A stretch of 64,000 nucleotides of DNA, from assembly GCA_901538445.1 (NCBI GenBank), contig LR594584.1, positions 4,247,006 to 4,311,005 of the forward strand. Reading direction: 5' to 3'. The position numbers were made by a program, and so were the translations under genes. Origin of the DNA: Gemmataceae bacterium (GTDB taxonomy: Bacteria; Planctomycetota; Planctomycetia; Gemmatales; Gemmataceae). This document shows, piece by piece, positions 53,519-62,598 of this stretch. The notes beneath the pieces were generated by a model. The model ran no database searches. It was not told the origin of the DNA and saw only the letters and a program-made list of their open reading frames with translations. The first letter of the stretch is position 1. Every line of letters begins with the position of its first letter.

Positions 53519-55678
53519 ATGGTTCTTCAGGATTTCATCTGCCCCGCCTGCCGCACCGCCGTGAGTACCGCTGCGAGTGCGGGAACGAGTGCCGTGAGCT
53601 GCCCCGGGTGCGGTCGGACGGTCGCGCCCGCCCGGGAGACCGTTCCCGGCCTCGCCGGCTTCTCGGGCTCCTCCGGAGCGGCCGCGACGGATGAAACGCT
53701 TGTCGCACCGATCGGGCCTCCGCGGTCTACCGAATTCCCGTTTCTCGCCCCGCCGCAGCGCCCCGACGAACTCGGCCGGCTCGGATCGTTCCGCGTCCTG
53801 GGCCGGATCGGGGCGGGCGGGATGGGAGCCGTGTTCCGGGCGGAGGACCCGGGCCTGCGCCGCCTGGTGGCGCTCAAGGTGATGCTCCCGCAGTTCGCCG
53901 GCCACCCGACCGCGAGGGCCCGGTTCCTCCGCGAGGCCCGGGCCCAGGCGGCCGTCGAGCACAACCACATCGTTGCGATCTACCAGGTCGGAGAAGAGGG
54001 CGGCGTTCCGTTTATCACGATGCCCCTGCTCAAGGGCGAGTCGCTCGCCGACGCCCTCGCGGCGACCCCGACGTTCGCCGTGGAGGAATCGGTGCGGGTC
54101 GCCCGCGAGGTCGCCGAGGGGCTCGCGGCCGCGCACGCCGCCGGCCTCGTCCACCGCGACATCAAGCCCGCGAACGTCTGGCTCGAGGGTCCGTCCCGAC
54201 ACGTCAAGGTGCTCGACTTCGGCCTGGCGCGGGCCGGAGCAGACGGCGACCCGGCCGACGCGGTGACGGTGCCGGGCGCGATCGTCGGCACGCCCGCGTA
54301 CATGAGCCCCGAGCAGGCGACCGGCGAACCCGTTGACGCCCGCACCGACCTCTTCAGCCTCGGCGTCGTGCTCTACCAGATGCTGACGGGGCGGCAGCCG
54401 TTCACCGGCAAGAACACCCCCGCAACGCTGACGGCCGTGGCCTCACACACCCCGGCCGGTCCGGCGGAGCTGAACCGGGCGGTGCCGACCGCGTTGAGCA
54501 CGCTGACGATGCGCCTGCTCTCAAAGGCTCCCGCGGACCGGCCGGCGAGCGCCGGGGAGGTGGTCGAGGCGCTGCGCGAGGTCGCGGCCGGCGCGGGCCG
54601 CACCGAACTGCCGCCCCCAGAGCCGAAGCGTTCGGAAACTCGCACACCGGTCGTTGCCCCGCGGAACGCCGGCCGCGGGTTGCAGGTCGGTGCGGGAGTC
54701 GCGCTCGTGGTGCTCGCGGTCCTGGTGGTCGCCGTTGTGAACCGGGGTCGCGACGGCACCGAGCCCCCTGCGAAGCCCAGCGACGAGTCGCCGGTCGCCG
54801 TTGCCCCTCCCGGTGAGGCACCGCGGCCCGCGCCCGGTCCCGAGTCGGTCGAGAAATTGGCTCCGCACTTCGACGACCGCACGGCGGCTCAATGGGCGAT
54901 CAAACTCGGGGGGGCGGTGCGGTTCGACGACGGCGACACCGACACCAAGAACCCCGCCGACCTGCCGAAGGGCGCGTTCCGCCTGACGGGTCTGAGTCTC
55001 GTCGGTGAGCGGGTGACCGACGCGGACCTGGCCCGGTTCAACGGGTGCGCGAACCTCACCCGGCTCGACCTGCCGCACTCGGCGATTACCGACGCGGGGC
55101 TCGCGAACTTCAAGGCGTGCAAGAACCTGACGCACCTCGACCTGACGGCCGCCCGGGTCACCGACGCGGGGCTGGCGTGCTTCGACGGGTGCAAGAACCT
55201 GACCCAACTCACGCTCGACGAGACGACGATCACCGGGTCGGGACTGGTTCACTTCAAGAACTGCGCCGGCCTCCGAGGCCTGAGCCTCGGTGGCTGTTCG
55301 CGGGTCACCGACGCGGGGCTGGAGCACGTCAAGGGGCTCAAGAACCTGACGGCCCTCGACCTGAACTCGACGCAAGTGACCGACGCCGGGCTCGCGTACT
55401 TCAAGGAGTGCATCGACCTGAAGGAGTTGAACCTCGCGCGCACCGGGGTGACCGCGACCGGGCTGGCCGTGTGCAAGGACTTCAAGCGGCTCTTGATCGT
55501 GTACCTGGACCGGACGCCGACGACCGACGTTGGACTGGCGCACTTGATGACCGGCGACGGCCTGTCGTCGATCTTCTTGAGAGGGACGAAAGTCACGAAG
55601 GCCGGTGTCGCCGCGTTCTCCAGGGCGCAACCCAGTTGCCGGGTCGAATGGGAGGGCGGGGTGATCGAACCGAAGTGA
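53519..55678 (+). CDS. Ser/Thr kinase with zinc ribbon, membrane helix and leucine-rich repeats
   Basis: 719 residues from ATG 53519. A small zinc ribbon (Cys8, Cys11, Cys28, Cys31: CPAC and CPGC) opens the protein. The kinase domain (about 88-355) is complete: GRIGAGGMGAVF, VALK with Lys120, HRDIKPAN with Asp214 and VLDFGLA. One helix (about 396-416, VGAGVALVVLAVLVVAVVN) crosses the membrane. A Pro-rich spacer leads to about eight leucine-rich repeats (about 480-700) of the type VTDAGLAxFxxCKNLTxLDL, close to the cysteine-containing class. The repeats would face the periplasm and bind a partner that controls the cytoplasmic kinase. Confidence 0.92.
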   Translation: MVLQDFICPACRTAVSTAASAGTSAVSCPGCGRTVAPARETVPGLAGFSGSSGAAATDETLVAPIGPPRSTEFPFLAPPQRPDELGRLGSFRVLGRIGAGGMGAVFRAEDPGLRRLVALKVMLPQFAGHPTARARFLREARAQAAVEHNHIVAIYQVGEEGGVPFITMPLLKGESLADALAATPTFAVEESVRVAREVAEGLAAAHAAGLVHRDIKPANVWLEGPSRHVKVLDFGLARAGADGDPADAVTVPGAIVGTPAYMSPEQATGEPVDARTDLFSLGVVLYQMLTGRQPFTGKNTPATLTAVASHTPAGPAELNRAVPTALSTLTMRLLSKAPADRPASAGEVVEALREVAAGAGRTELPPPEPKRSETRTPVVAPRNAGRGLQVGAGVALVVLAVLVVAVVNRGRDGTEPPAKPSDESPVAVAPPGEAPRPAPGPESVEKLAPHFDDRTAAQWAIKLGGAVRFDDGDTDTKNPADLPKGAFRLTGLSLVGERVTDADLARFNGCANLTRLDLPHSAITDAGLANFKACKNLTHLDLTAARVTDAGLACFDGCKNLTQLTLDETTITGSGLVHFKNCAGLRGLSLGGCSRVTDAGLEHVKGLKNLTALDLNSTQVTDAGLAYFKECIDLKELNLARTGVTATGLAVCKDFKRLLIVYLDRTPTTDVGLAHLMTGDGLSSIFLRGTKVTKAGVAAFSRAQPSCRVEWEGGVIEPK

Positions 55679-55800
55679 GACTGCGGGGAGCGACCGTGCA
55701 GAATAGCAACTTCGGTGCTCCTCGCTGCCGGTTCGTCGTCGAGCTTATTGTGCGGCTCGGCGGCAGGACCACTTCGATTTGTGGGCGTCCACGACTCAGT

Positions 55801-55934
55801 TCAAGCAGCCTTACGCACCTGACGAAGGAAAGACCCCCGGTGCGTCCCGAAGTAGCGGGTGCCCAGGGGTTCTGGCGTATGGTCTATCCACGCCGCCCGC
55901 GCGGTCAGTTCATCGAGAATTCGGGACGCGATGA
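55801..55934 (-). pseudogene. Possible decayed C-terminal coding fragment
   Basis: The minus frame 55934 to 55801 reads ILDELTARAAWIDHTPEPLG then TRYFGTHRGSFLRQVRKAA and a stop. It has the residue balance of a real protein end, unlike the rest of its open frame. No start is associated. It overlaps, in another frame, the end of the small gene at 55905-56126; a frameshift in an older gene could explain both. No family recognised. Confidence 0.3.
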
Positions 55935-56126
55935 ACGGACCGGCTTGCGGAGTTGTGATTGCGTTAGCTCCTGCGCCCGGCGGTACACCTCGGCAACATA
56001 GGCCACTTGGTTCACCGTTTGGCCGAACATCGTCACGGGACAGGCCACGAACGCAGGGGTCGAGCCGGGCGCAACCGGAGCGAACTCGGAGGTGGTGAAG
56101 AACGCGCTGATTCGGTTCTCGAACAT
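55905..56126 (-). CDS. Small hypothetical protein (73 aa)
   Basis: 73 residues from ATG 56126: MFENRISAFFTTSEFAPVAP, then VNQVAYVAEVYRRAQELTQ. The second part resembles the short AYxxAQ helix seen in many small Gemmata-type proteins as I recall them, but no function is known. Base composition is less GC-rich than its neighbours. The 5' flank 56127-56582 (456 bases) holds no gene; only the terminator at 56420 stands out there. Confidence 0.4.
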   Translation of the reverse strand: MFENRISAFFTTSEFAPVAPGSTPAFVACPVTMFGQTVNQVAYVAEVYRRAQELTQSQLRKPVRSSRPEFSMN

Positions 56127-56419
56127 GGTCCGTCCCCGGATTGCCGGCCCTGGCACTGGTTAATGGTGCGGTAGTGTTATCGACGTCTCGGGCAATTAAG
56201 TTTACCAACCTAATCACCTTGGTGATGTAATCCTACCCGACGTCTGGGAGCGAGGCAAGCGATTCTCAAATTTCCCGCCATTTCCACGATCCAGCAACGA
56301 TTTACGTCGCGGATTACGCGAGATCACGGACCGCCACACGGCACGAAGCACATTCTCGGCACGAAGATCACGACTCAGTTTGTAAAGAATGAGCCCCAAG
56401 ACCACGCCGTCGAAATGAA

Positions 56420-56449
56420 GCGGGCGGCCGGGTTTCCCCGACCGCCCGC
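56420..56449 (-). terminator. Terminator downstream of the DUF1501 gene
   Basis: Arms pair at 12 of 13 positions around TTTC (GCGGGCGGNCGGG type stem). Read on the minus strand it is followed by TTCATTT. It lies 134 bases after the stop of the DUF1501 gene. Confidence 0.55.
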
Positions 56450-56582
56450 GAATGCCACCCCTGCCGCCCGGTTGACGCTCCTCAACGGCAACCCGAACGG
56501 TGACGGCGCGCCGTCACCACCGCCCGCCGAGTGCTCTCTCCGGACACCCGGCGAACCGGCGACAGGGGCAGTTCCCGGTGTG

Positions 56583-57980
56583 TCACTGAATCACTTCCTT
56601 CGCCACGTTGCCCTTCACGTCGGTCAAGCGGAAGTCGCGGCCCGCGTACCGGTACGTCAGCTTCTCGTGGTCGAGCCCCATGAGGGCCAGCAGGGTCGCG
56701 TGGAGGTCGTTGGTGTGCATCCGGCCCTCAACGGCCCGGATGCCGTACTCGTCGGTCGCCCCGAAGGTCGCGCCGGCCTTCACACCGGCCCCGGCCAGGA
56801 ACATCGAGTACCCGGTGATGTTGTGGTCGCGGCCGTCGGCCCCCTGCGACGTCGGCTGGCGGCCGAACTCGCTGCCGAACAGCACGAGCGTGTCATCGAG
56901 CAGCCCGCGCTGTTCCAGGTCCGCGAGCAGCGCGCCAGTCGGCAGGTCGATCGACCCGGTCCGGTCAATGAGCCCCTTGTGCAGGTTGTTGTGGTGGTCC
57001 CATCCGGGCTGGCAGATCTCGACGAACCGCACGCCGGCCTCGTTGAGCCGCCGGGCCATGATGCACTGCCGGGCGAACGCCGCCGTGCGCTTCTCGTTCG
57101 CGCCGTAGGCGTCGAGCACCTTCGTCGGCTCCTTCGACACGTCGAGCAGCTCGGGCACCTTGCCCTGCATCTTGAACGCCAGCTCGAACGACTCGATGAC
57201 GCCGTCGACCGCGTCCGGCGCGCCGGGGGCCGCGGCGAGGTCGCGGTTCATCCCCTGGATCAGGTCGAGCTGCCGCCGCTGGAGGTCGCTTTCGGTCTGC
57301 GCCTTCAGGTTCGGCAGGTAGCCGACGTCGTTGATGCGGGTGCCCTGGAAGTGGGCCGGGAGGAACGCGCTGCCGTAGTTCACCGCCCCGCCGAAGTTCG
57401 GCGGCGGGTTGATGGTAACATAGCCCGGGAGGTCCTGGTTCTCGGTGCCGAGGCCGTACAGGAGCCACGCCCCCATGCTCGGCCGCGTCAGGGCGGCGTT
57501 GGCGCTGCCGGTGTGAAGCTGCACGACCGCCTGCGGGTGCGCCGGGGTGTCGGTGTGGAGCCCGCGGAGCCACGCCATCTTGTCGGCGTGCTTGGCGACG
57601 TTCGGGAGCAGTTCCGAGAACCACGACCCGGTCTCGCCGTACTGCTTGAACTTGAACTTCGACCCGGTGAGCGTGCCGCCGCCGGGGCCGGGCTTGCCGT
57701 CGTCCTTCTGGAGCTGCGGCTTGTACTCGAACGTGTCGTGCTGCGACATCGCCCCGTTCATGTGGACGAAGATGAGCTTCTTCGCCTTGGCGGGGAAGTG
57801 CGGGGCCTTCGGGGCCAGCGGCTTGGCGGCCACCGCGGCCCTCTCGGCGGCGCGGGCCTGCTCGCCGAGGATGCCGGCGAGGGCGACCATGCCGAACCCG
57901 GCGCTGGCGGTCTTGAGCGCCTGCCGGCGCGACACCGGAAGTGCGGAGTGCGGAGTGCGGTGTGCGGAACGAGAAAGCAT
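56583..57980 (-). CDS. DUF1501 protein (sulfatase-fold, Tat-exported)
   Basis: 465 residues from ATG 57980. The N-terminus has a twin-arginine signal (SRRQALKTASAG, Arg18-Arg19) and a hydrophobic stretch. The DUF1501 body (about 60-465) carries the alkaline phosphatase/sulfatase-like layout: LIFVHMNGAMSQHDTFEYKP, QPGWDHHNNLHKG, LVLFGSEFGRQP and GRDHNITGYSMFL. The family almost always pairs with PSD1 (DUF1549/1553) cytochrome proteins, as here with the gene at 58104. Substrate is unknown. The first 15 codons (HRTPHSALP) are made of the GCACTCCGCAC-type repeat word, so translation might start further in. Confidence 0.93.
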   Translation of the reverse strand: MLSRSAHRTPHSALPVSRRQALKTASAGFGMVALAGILGEQARAAERAAVAAKPLAPKAPHFPAKAKKLIFVHMNGAMSQHDTFEYKPQLQKDDGKPGPGGGTLTGSKFKFKQYGETGSWFSELLPNVAKHADKMAWLRGLHTDTPAHPQAVVQLHTGSANAALTRPSMGAWLLYGLGTENQDLPGYVTINPPPNFGGAVNYGSAFLPAHFQGTRINDVGYLPNLKAQTESDLQRRQLDLIQGMNRDLAAAPGAPDAVDGVIESFELAFKMQGKVPELLDVSKEPTKVLDAYGANEKRTAAFARQCIMARRLNEAGVRFVEICQPGWDHHNNLHKGLIDRTGSIDLPTGALLADLEQRGLLDDTLVLFGSEFGRQPTSQGADGRDHNITGYSMFLAGAGVKAGATFGATDEYGIRAVEGRMHTNDLHATLLALMGLDHEKLTYRYAGRDFRLTDVKGNVAKEVIQ

Positions 57981-58019
57981 CGGGGGCTCCGTTTATCTGC
58001 GTGGTGAGTATTTGGGGCT

Positions 58020-58090
58020 GGCGAGCGGGGGACGTGAGTCCCCCGGTAGATCACATGTCGTTACCGGGGGGCTCACGTCCCCCGCTCGCC
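58020..58090. repeat. Double-hairpin palindrome, copy 7
   Basis: Arms 58020-58048 and 58062-58090 are reverse complements with one mismatch over 29 bases. The left arm folds as CGGGGGAC-GTGA-GTCCCCCG, nearly the same as copy 5. It lies between the PSD1 stop (58104) and the DUF1501 start (57980), same strand. Confidence 0.85.
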
Positions 58091-58103
58091 TGGTGCTTGC
58101 GGG

Positions 58104-60821
58104 TCAGCGAACGAACCGGAACTCGGCGCTGCCGAACAGGGCCTGCGTGAACGCGGCCCAGGCCGCGGTGCGGGCGTCGGGCGGGAGGATCACCTCCTCC
58201 GCGACCGCCTCCCCGGTCTGGTCGATCTGGTCCGGGTCGAACGGCTCCTCCTCGTCCTTGGGCTTCGCGACCCTCTTCGCGAGCCGCGGGGCCGGGGCGA
58301 GGTGCTCCGGGTACAGCGGCCGGGCCGCCGACTCGAACTCCCCGAGGAACGCCTGCGCCCGCTCCAACTCCTTCGGGGCCGGGTCGCGGCCGAGGGCGAA
58401 CCGGTACGCCTTCCGGATGCGCTCGGGGTCGGTCGCCGCCTTGTCCTTCAGAAGCCGGTCGGCCAGCGCCAGCGACTGCTTCCGCACGAACGCACCGTTG
58501 AGCAGGTAGAGGGCCTGACCGGGCACGGTCGTGGTGTCGCGGGTGCCGGTCACGAGCGTCTGGTCGACCGGGTCGAACGCTTCCAGCGCGTGCGGGGCGA
58601 CCCCGCGGAGCAGCGGCAGGTACACGCTCCGGTGCGTGCTGGCGTCGGCCTTCTCGTTGATGGCCTGGGCCTCGGGGCCGTTGTCCCGCATCTCGATCAT
58701 CGGCAGCTCGCGGGCCGGCGAGCCGTGCGGCCGCTTCGGGTCCAGCGTGCCGGCCGCGGCGAGGGTCGCGTCGCGGATCTCCTCGGCGGTCAGCCGCCGC
58801 GGGCTGTGCCGCCACACGAGCCGATTACCAGGATCGACGTTTGTGTTCGCAACGGTCGCGTCCGAACTGAGCTGATAGGCGCGGGTCAGCACGAGCTGCC
58901 GCACGAGCTTCTTCACCGACCACCCGTCGGCGATGAACCGGTTGGCGAGGTGGTCGAGCAGCTCGGGGTGCGACGCCGGGCCGCCGTTGACGCCGAAATT
59001 GTCCACGGTGTTCACGATCCCGGTGCCGAACAGGTTCTGCCACGCGCGGTTCACGGCCACCCGCGGGGTGAGCGGGTTCTTCGCGCTGGCGAGCCACTCG
59101 GCCAGTTCACGGCGGCCGCTCTGCTCGCGGTTCACCGCCGGCGCGCCGGGCACCTCGAACGCCTTGATGTACCCGCGGGGGACGGTCGGCCCGAGCTTCT
59201 CGGCCTCGCCGCGGATGCGGACTTCCGTGTCGGCCACGGCCGCCGCGTCGCGGACCCCGTGGACCGCGAACCCGCGGGCCGCCGGGTCGGTCAGCGCCAG
59301 CACTTTGGCCTGGGCCGTGTCGTACTTCCGGCGGTACTGGAACTGGAGCGGGCGGCCGTTCGGCTGGGTCTTCAGACCGGCCGGGGTGCCGCGGATCGCG
59401 TCCCACGCGGCCTTCGCCTCCTCGGCCTCGGCCTTGAGCTTCGCGATCTCGGCCGTCTCCACCGGCGGGACGTACGACGTGAGCCTCACGAGGTTCGACG
59501 GGACGTAGTACGCGAGTCCGCCGCCGCCCATCTGGTTCCGCAGGCCCGAGGCGTTCTCGGTGCTCGTGAAGATGCCGGCGAGCGAGTAATAGTCGGCCTG
59601 CGTGACCGGGTCGAACTTGTGGTCGTGGCACCGGGCGCAGCTCACCGTCAGCCCGATGACCGAGCGGGTCACGGTGTCGATCTGCTCGTCCACGTTGTCC
59701 ATCACGAACCGGATCTTGAACCGCTGGTTCACGTCCTTGACGCCGAGCGCGAGGAACCCGGTCGCGGTCAGCAGCCGGTCCTGCTCGCGGTAGAACTCCT
59801 CGGGAAAGCGGAACGGGGCGAAGAAGTCCCACCCGGTGTCGGTCCTCACGCCGCCGGTCTTCACCTGCTTCGCGGCCTCCTCCGCGGCGATGAGGTCACC
59901 GGCGACCTGCTCGCGGATGAACCGGTCGAACGGCACGTCGGCGTTGACCGCGTCGATGACGTAGTCGCGGTACTTCCAGGCGTGCGGGTACGGGATGTTC
60001 CGCGACGGGCCGGTGCTCTCGCCGTACCGGGCGACGTCGAGCCAGTGGCGGCCCCACCGCTCGCCGAACGCCGGCGACGCGAGCAGCCGGTCCACGACCT
60101 TCTCGAAGGCGTTCGGCGAGGCGTCTTTGACGAACGCATCTACCTCGGCCGGCAGCGGCGGCAGGCCGGTGAGGTCGAACGTGACGCGGCGGATCAGCGT
60201 CACGCGGTCGGCGTCGCCGACGGGCTTCAGGCCCTTCGCTTCCAGCTGCGCGAGCAGGAAGCGATCGACGTCGCTCCGCGGCCACCCGGCGTCACTCACC
60301 GCAGGAACGGCCGGGCTCTTGAGCGGCTGGAACGACCAGTGCTCCTTCTTGAGTCGCTCGTACTCGGGCCGCACCCGGCCGAGCGACGCCGGGACGCGCA
60401 GCGCCGGCCACGCGGCCCCGTCCGCGATCCACTTCGTGAGGATCTCGGTCTGCTCTTGCGACAGGTGCTCGCCCTCGAGCGGCATCCGCCGCTTCTTGTT
60501 CTCGGGCGTGGTGCGGGTGATGAGCAGGCTCTTCTCGGGCTTGCCGGGGACGACCGCCGGCCCGGTGTTGCCGCCGAGGATCAGGCCGTTCCGGTCGTCC
60601 ACGCGGAGCCCGCCGGCCGGCTTGGTGTCGGCCGAGTGGCAGTGGTAGCAGTGGTTCACCAGGACCGGCCGCACCTTCTTCTCGAAGAACTCGACCTTGG
60701 CCGGGTCCGTCGGGTTGGCGTGCGGGTCGGGTTTCGCGGTCGGGGCGTCGGCCGCCGCGGCCGCGCCGCTCAGCAGGGCGAGCAGCGCGGCGACGGCCGC
60801 GGGTCGGGATCGGTGTGGCAT
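58104..60821 (-). CDS. PSD1 and cytochrome c domain protein (DUF1549/DUF1553)
   Basis: 905 residues from ATG 60821; an upstream open frame to 61727 is only the shadow of the DUF1559 gene. Signal peptide (to about 24). A PSCyt1 cytochrome domain holds CYHCH (Cys58, Cys61, His62). DUF1549 (about 155-370) has DRFLLAQLEAKGL, DLTGLPPLPAEVDAF and a second CARCHDHKFDPV. DUF1553 (about 560-820) has GRRELAEWLASAKNPLTPR and RRLTAEEIRDATLAAAG. Such proteins, with DUF1501 partners, are hugely expanded in Planctomycetes and may take part in polysaccharide breakdown. The gene lies between the DUF1559 and DUF1501 genes. Confidence 0.94.
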   Translation of the reverse strand: MPHRSRPAAVAALLALLSGAAAAADAPTAKPDPHANPTDPAKVEFFEKKVRPVLVNHCYHCHSADTKPAGGLRVDDRNGLILGGNTGPAVVPGKPEKSLLITRTTPENKKRRMPLEGEHLSQEQTEILTKWIADGAAWPALRVPASLGRVRPEYERLKKEHWSFQPLKSPAVPAVSDAGWPRSDVDRFLLAQLEAKGLKPVGDADRVTLIRRVTFDLTGLPPLPAEVDAFVKDASPNAFEKVVDRLLASPAFGERWGRHWLDVARYGESTGPSRNIPYPHAWKYRDYVIDAVNADVPFDRFIREQVAGDLIAAEEAAKQVKTGGVRTDTGWDFFAPFRFPEEFYREQDRLLTATGFLALGVKDVNQRFKIRFVMDNVDEQIDTVTRSVIGLTVSCARCHDHKFDPVTQADYYSLAGIFTSTENASGLRNQMGGGGLAYYVPSNLVRLTSYVPPVETAEIAKLKAEAEEAKAAWDAIRGTPAGLKTQPNGRPLQFQYRRKYDTAQAKVLALTDPAARGFAVHGVRDAAAVADTEVRIRGEAEKLGPTVPRGYIKAFEVPGAPAVNREQSGRRELAEWLASAKNPLTPRVAVNRAWQNLFGTGIVNTVDNFGVNGGPASHPELLDHLANRFIADGWSVKKLVRQLVLTRAYQLSSDATVANTNVDPGNRLVWRHSPRRLTAEEIRDATLAAAGTLDPKRPHGSPARELPMIEMRDNGPEAQAINEKADASTHRSVYLPLLRGVAPHALEAFDPVDQTLVTGTRDTTTVPGQALYLLNGAFVRKQSLALADRLLKDKAATDPERIRKAYRFALGRDPAPKELERAQAFLGEFESAARPLYPEHLAPAPRLAKRVAKPKDEEEPFDPDQIDQTGEAVAEEVILPPDARTAAWAAFTQALFGSAEFRFVR

Positions 60822-60874
60822 GAGTTCGGAATCTCCACGTCGGGTGGTTGTGTTGTGGTGGGTCCGCGGGTGGG

Positions 60875-61858
60875 TCAGTAGTCGCCCAGCACCTCGCCGC
60901 CGGCGAACGTGATGATCGCGGCGAACGTCCGGATCGGAACGTTCTCGTTGACGAACTTGACCGAGCCGTCGCAGAACAGGATGTTGGCCCCGCCGGTGTG
61001 GAGGCTGAACACGTTCTGGTTGTTGGAGCAGTTGATGGCGCACGGGCCGGGGCCGGCCGAGCCGTCGTACTGCGTCCCGAGGAACGTCGGGATGTCGCTG
61101 ACGTTCGGCCGCAGCCACGCGCCGCCGGTCGCGGGGTCGGTGTCGGGGGTGCCGACCGGCTTCTTGGCCCGCCCCGCGTACTTCTGGGGCCGGGCCGCGA
61201 CCTCGGCGATGAGCAGCGTGTTCGACGTGCCGTCGGTGATCTCGGTGACCCGCCGCTCGTACAGCCCGTTGGGGTACGGCCCGGGCGTCCCCTCCAGGGG
61301 GCGGTTGATGTTCGTGAGGACGCCGTACACCTGGGGCTCGGTGGTCGCCTCGGCCAGCCCCGCGGCCCCGAGGGCCGGGTCCACCTGCTGGACCGCGGTG
61401 TAGTCGAAGTACGCGAGACTGTTCCCCGCGCCGTTGTTGTAAACCCCGACCCGCACCTGCGGGCTGACCGCCGGGCACGTCAGCACCTTGATCGGGGTCG
61501 CGCCCAGCGGGGTGTTGGTCGGGTCGTTGTTCCACCCGCTCTGGAGGTTCAGGCTCAGGCGGAGGTTCCCCTGTTCGATGTACGGCAGGAGGAACGCGGC
61601 CCACCCGAGCTGGGTGGCCTTCGCGTCGGCCGCGTACTTGCGGCGGTTCTTCGACGAGTGGAACGTGCCGTTCGCGTTCTCGTAGTTGTGGAACGCCAGC
61701 CCGACCTGCTTCAGGTTGTTCTGGCATTGGATGCGGGCCGCGGCGCCGCGGACCTTCTGGACGGCCGGGAGCAGCAGGCCGATCAGGACCGCGATGATCG
61801 CGATCACCACCAGCAGTTCGATCAGCGTGAACGCCTCGCGGCGGCGGGTACTCGGCAT
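60875..61858 (-). CDS. DUF1559 prepilin-like protein
   Basis: 327 residues from ATG 61858. The N-terminus is a type IV pilin-like signal (RREAFTLIELLVVIAIIAVL): a short charged leader, cleavage before Phe, Glu at +5. The DUF1559 body follows (CQNNLKQVGLAFHNYENANG) and ends with HTGGANILFCDGSVKF, the H-X9-DG motif of the family. These proteins are abundant in Planctomycetes and probably form pseudopili or surface structures. The gene is cotranscribed with the lipoprotein gene (start 62321) and the PSD1 gene. Confidence 0.93.
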   Translation of the reverse strand: MPSTRRREAFTLIELLVVIAIIAVLIGLLLPAVQKVRGAAARIQCQNNLKQVGLAFHNYENANGTFHSSKNRRKYAADAKATQLGWAAFLLPYIEQGNLRLSLNLQSGWNNDPTNTPLGATPIKVLTCPAVSPQVRVGVYNNGAGNSLAYFDYTAVQQVDPALGAAGLAEATTEPQVYGVLTNINRPLEGTPGPYPNGLYERRVTEITDGTSNTLLIAEVAARPQKYAGRAKKPVGTPDTDPATGGAWLRPNVSDIPTFLGTQYDGSAGPGPCAINCSNNQNVFSLHTGGANILFCDGSVKFVNENVPIRTFAAIITFAGGEVLGDY

Positions 61859-61895
61859 GGACGGGTCTCCGTGTGTGTGGTGCGGTCGGGGCGGC

Positions 61896-62321
61896 TCAGA
61901 GTTCCAGGGGCGGGAGCTGGTTGGTCTGCTTCTGGATGGTGACCCGCGGGGCGGTCGGGCCGTCCGGCCGGCGGTACCTCCCCTTGAGCTTGTCGCCGCC
62001 CTTGATGGCGACGGCCTGCTCGGGGGTGCTCGTCACGTCGTACCACACCACCGTGACCACGTAGTCCCCCGGGGGGGCGCCGTCGTTCTCGCCGAACGTG
62101 CTGAGCTTCACCACGCCCGCCTCGTCCACCTTGCCGGTCGGCCGCGGGGCGGCGGGGTCGGTGTTGCCGACCGGGTGCAGCACGACGGTGGCCCCGGCGG
62201 CCGGCTGCTTCTGACTGAGCACCTGGAACTCGGCAGGGTAGGTGCGGTCGGCACGGGAACACCCGACCGAGCCGAGCAGGGCGACGCCCGCGAGGGCGGG
62301 AAAAAGGTGGCGGCGGATCAT
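61896..62321 (-). CDS. Lipoprotein, carboxypeptidase-regulatory-like
   Basis: 141 residues from ATG 62321, with GAGGTGCAG upstream. Lipobox LLGSVGC (Cys21). The rest is a beta-sandwich-type stretch (GATVVLHPVGN, DEAGVVKLSTFGENDGAPPG, DYVVTVVWYD) as in small planctomycete lipoproteins related to the carboxypeptidase regulatory domain, which commonly sit next to DUF1559 genes. Likely outer-membrane or periplasmic. The start of a four-gene minus set. Confidence 0.75.
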   Translation of the reverse strand: MIRRHLFPALAGVALLGSVGCSRADRTYPAEFQVLSQKQPAAGATVVLHPVGNTDPAAPRPTGKVDEAGVVKLSTFGENDGAPPGDYVVTVVWYDVTSTPEQAVAIKGGDKLKGRYRRPDGPTAPRVTIQKQTNQLPPLEL

Positions 62322-62478
62322 CTCTGCACCTCTTGAGGCGGGGCGTGCGGTCCCGTATGGACGCGCGGCCCCGGCACACGCCGCGCTGCGGGAGCGCGAC
62401 GGAGTAAGCACGGCACGGCGACGGGCCGGCCAGCGGGTTAAGGGCGAACGAGGCGTGAGAGAGGGAGTCGCTCGACGT

Positions 62479-62587
62479 CCCGGTGAGGAGAGCCGGGGGG
62501 CGGTGTCGGCGGTCCGAGAGAGAAAGGCGATCCGCGAGGCGCCCCGATGAGGAGTCGGGGTCCGGGGGCGACGGTGAGGAGCCGTCG
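62479..62587 (-). promoter_or_regulatory. Three hairpins with the same loop (CTCCTCA on minus, TGAGGAG on plus)
   Basis: Hairpins at 62479-62497 (5-bp stem, 9-base loop TGAGGAGAG), 62542-62560 (6-bp stem, loop TGAGGAG) and 62569-62587 (6-bp stem, loop TGAGGAG). Stem sequences differ, loops are kept. They lie in the 5' region of the minus-strand lipoprotein/DUF1559 genes, just after a promoter-like site. In minus RNA the loops would read CUCCUCA, complementary to Shine-Dalgarno sequences; in plus RNA they contain GGA, as CsrA-bound loops do. The 689-base gap 62322-63010 holds no convincing gene. Confidence 0.55.
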
Positions 62588-62598
62588 TGCCCCGGTGT

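Noticed and set aside
53239-53694. 151-aa plus-strand open frame ahead of the LRR kinase
   Set aside because: It overlaps the zinc-ribbon start of the kinase in another frame and has no coherent domain or ribosome site.
60822-61727. Long N-terminal extension of the PSD1 open frame
   Set aside because: The extension overlaps the DUF1559 gene in another frame; the signal peptide starts at 60821.
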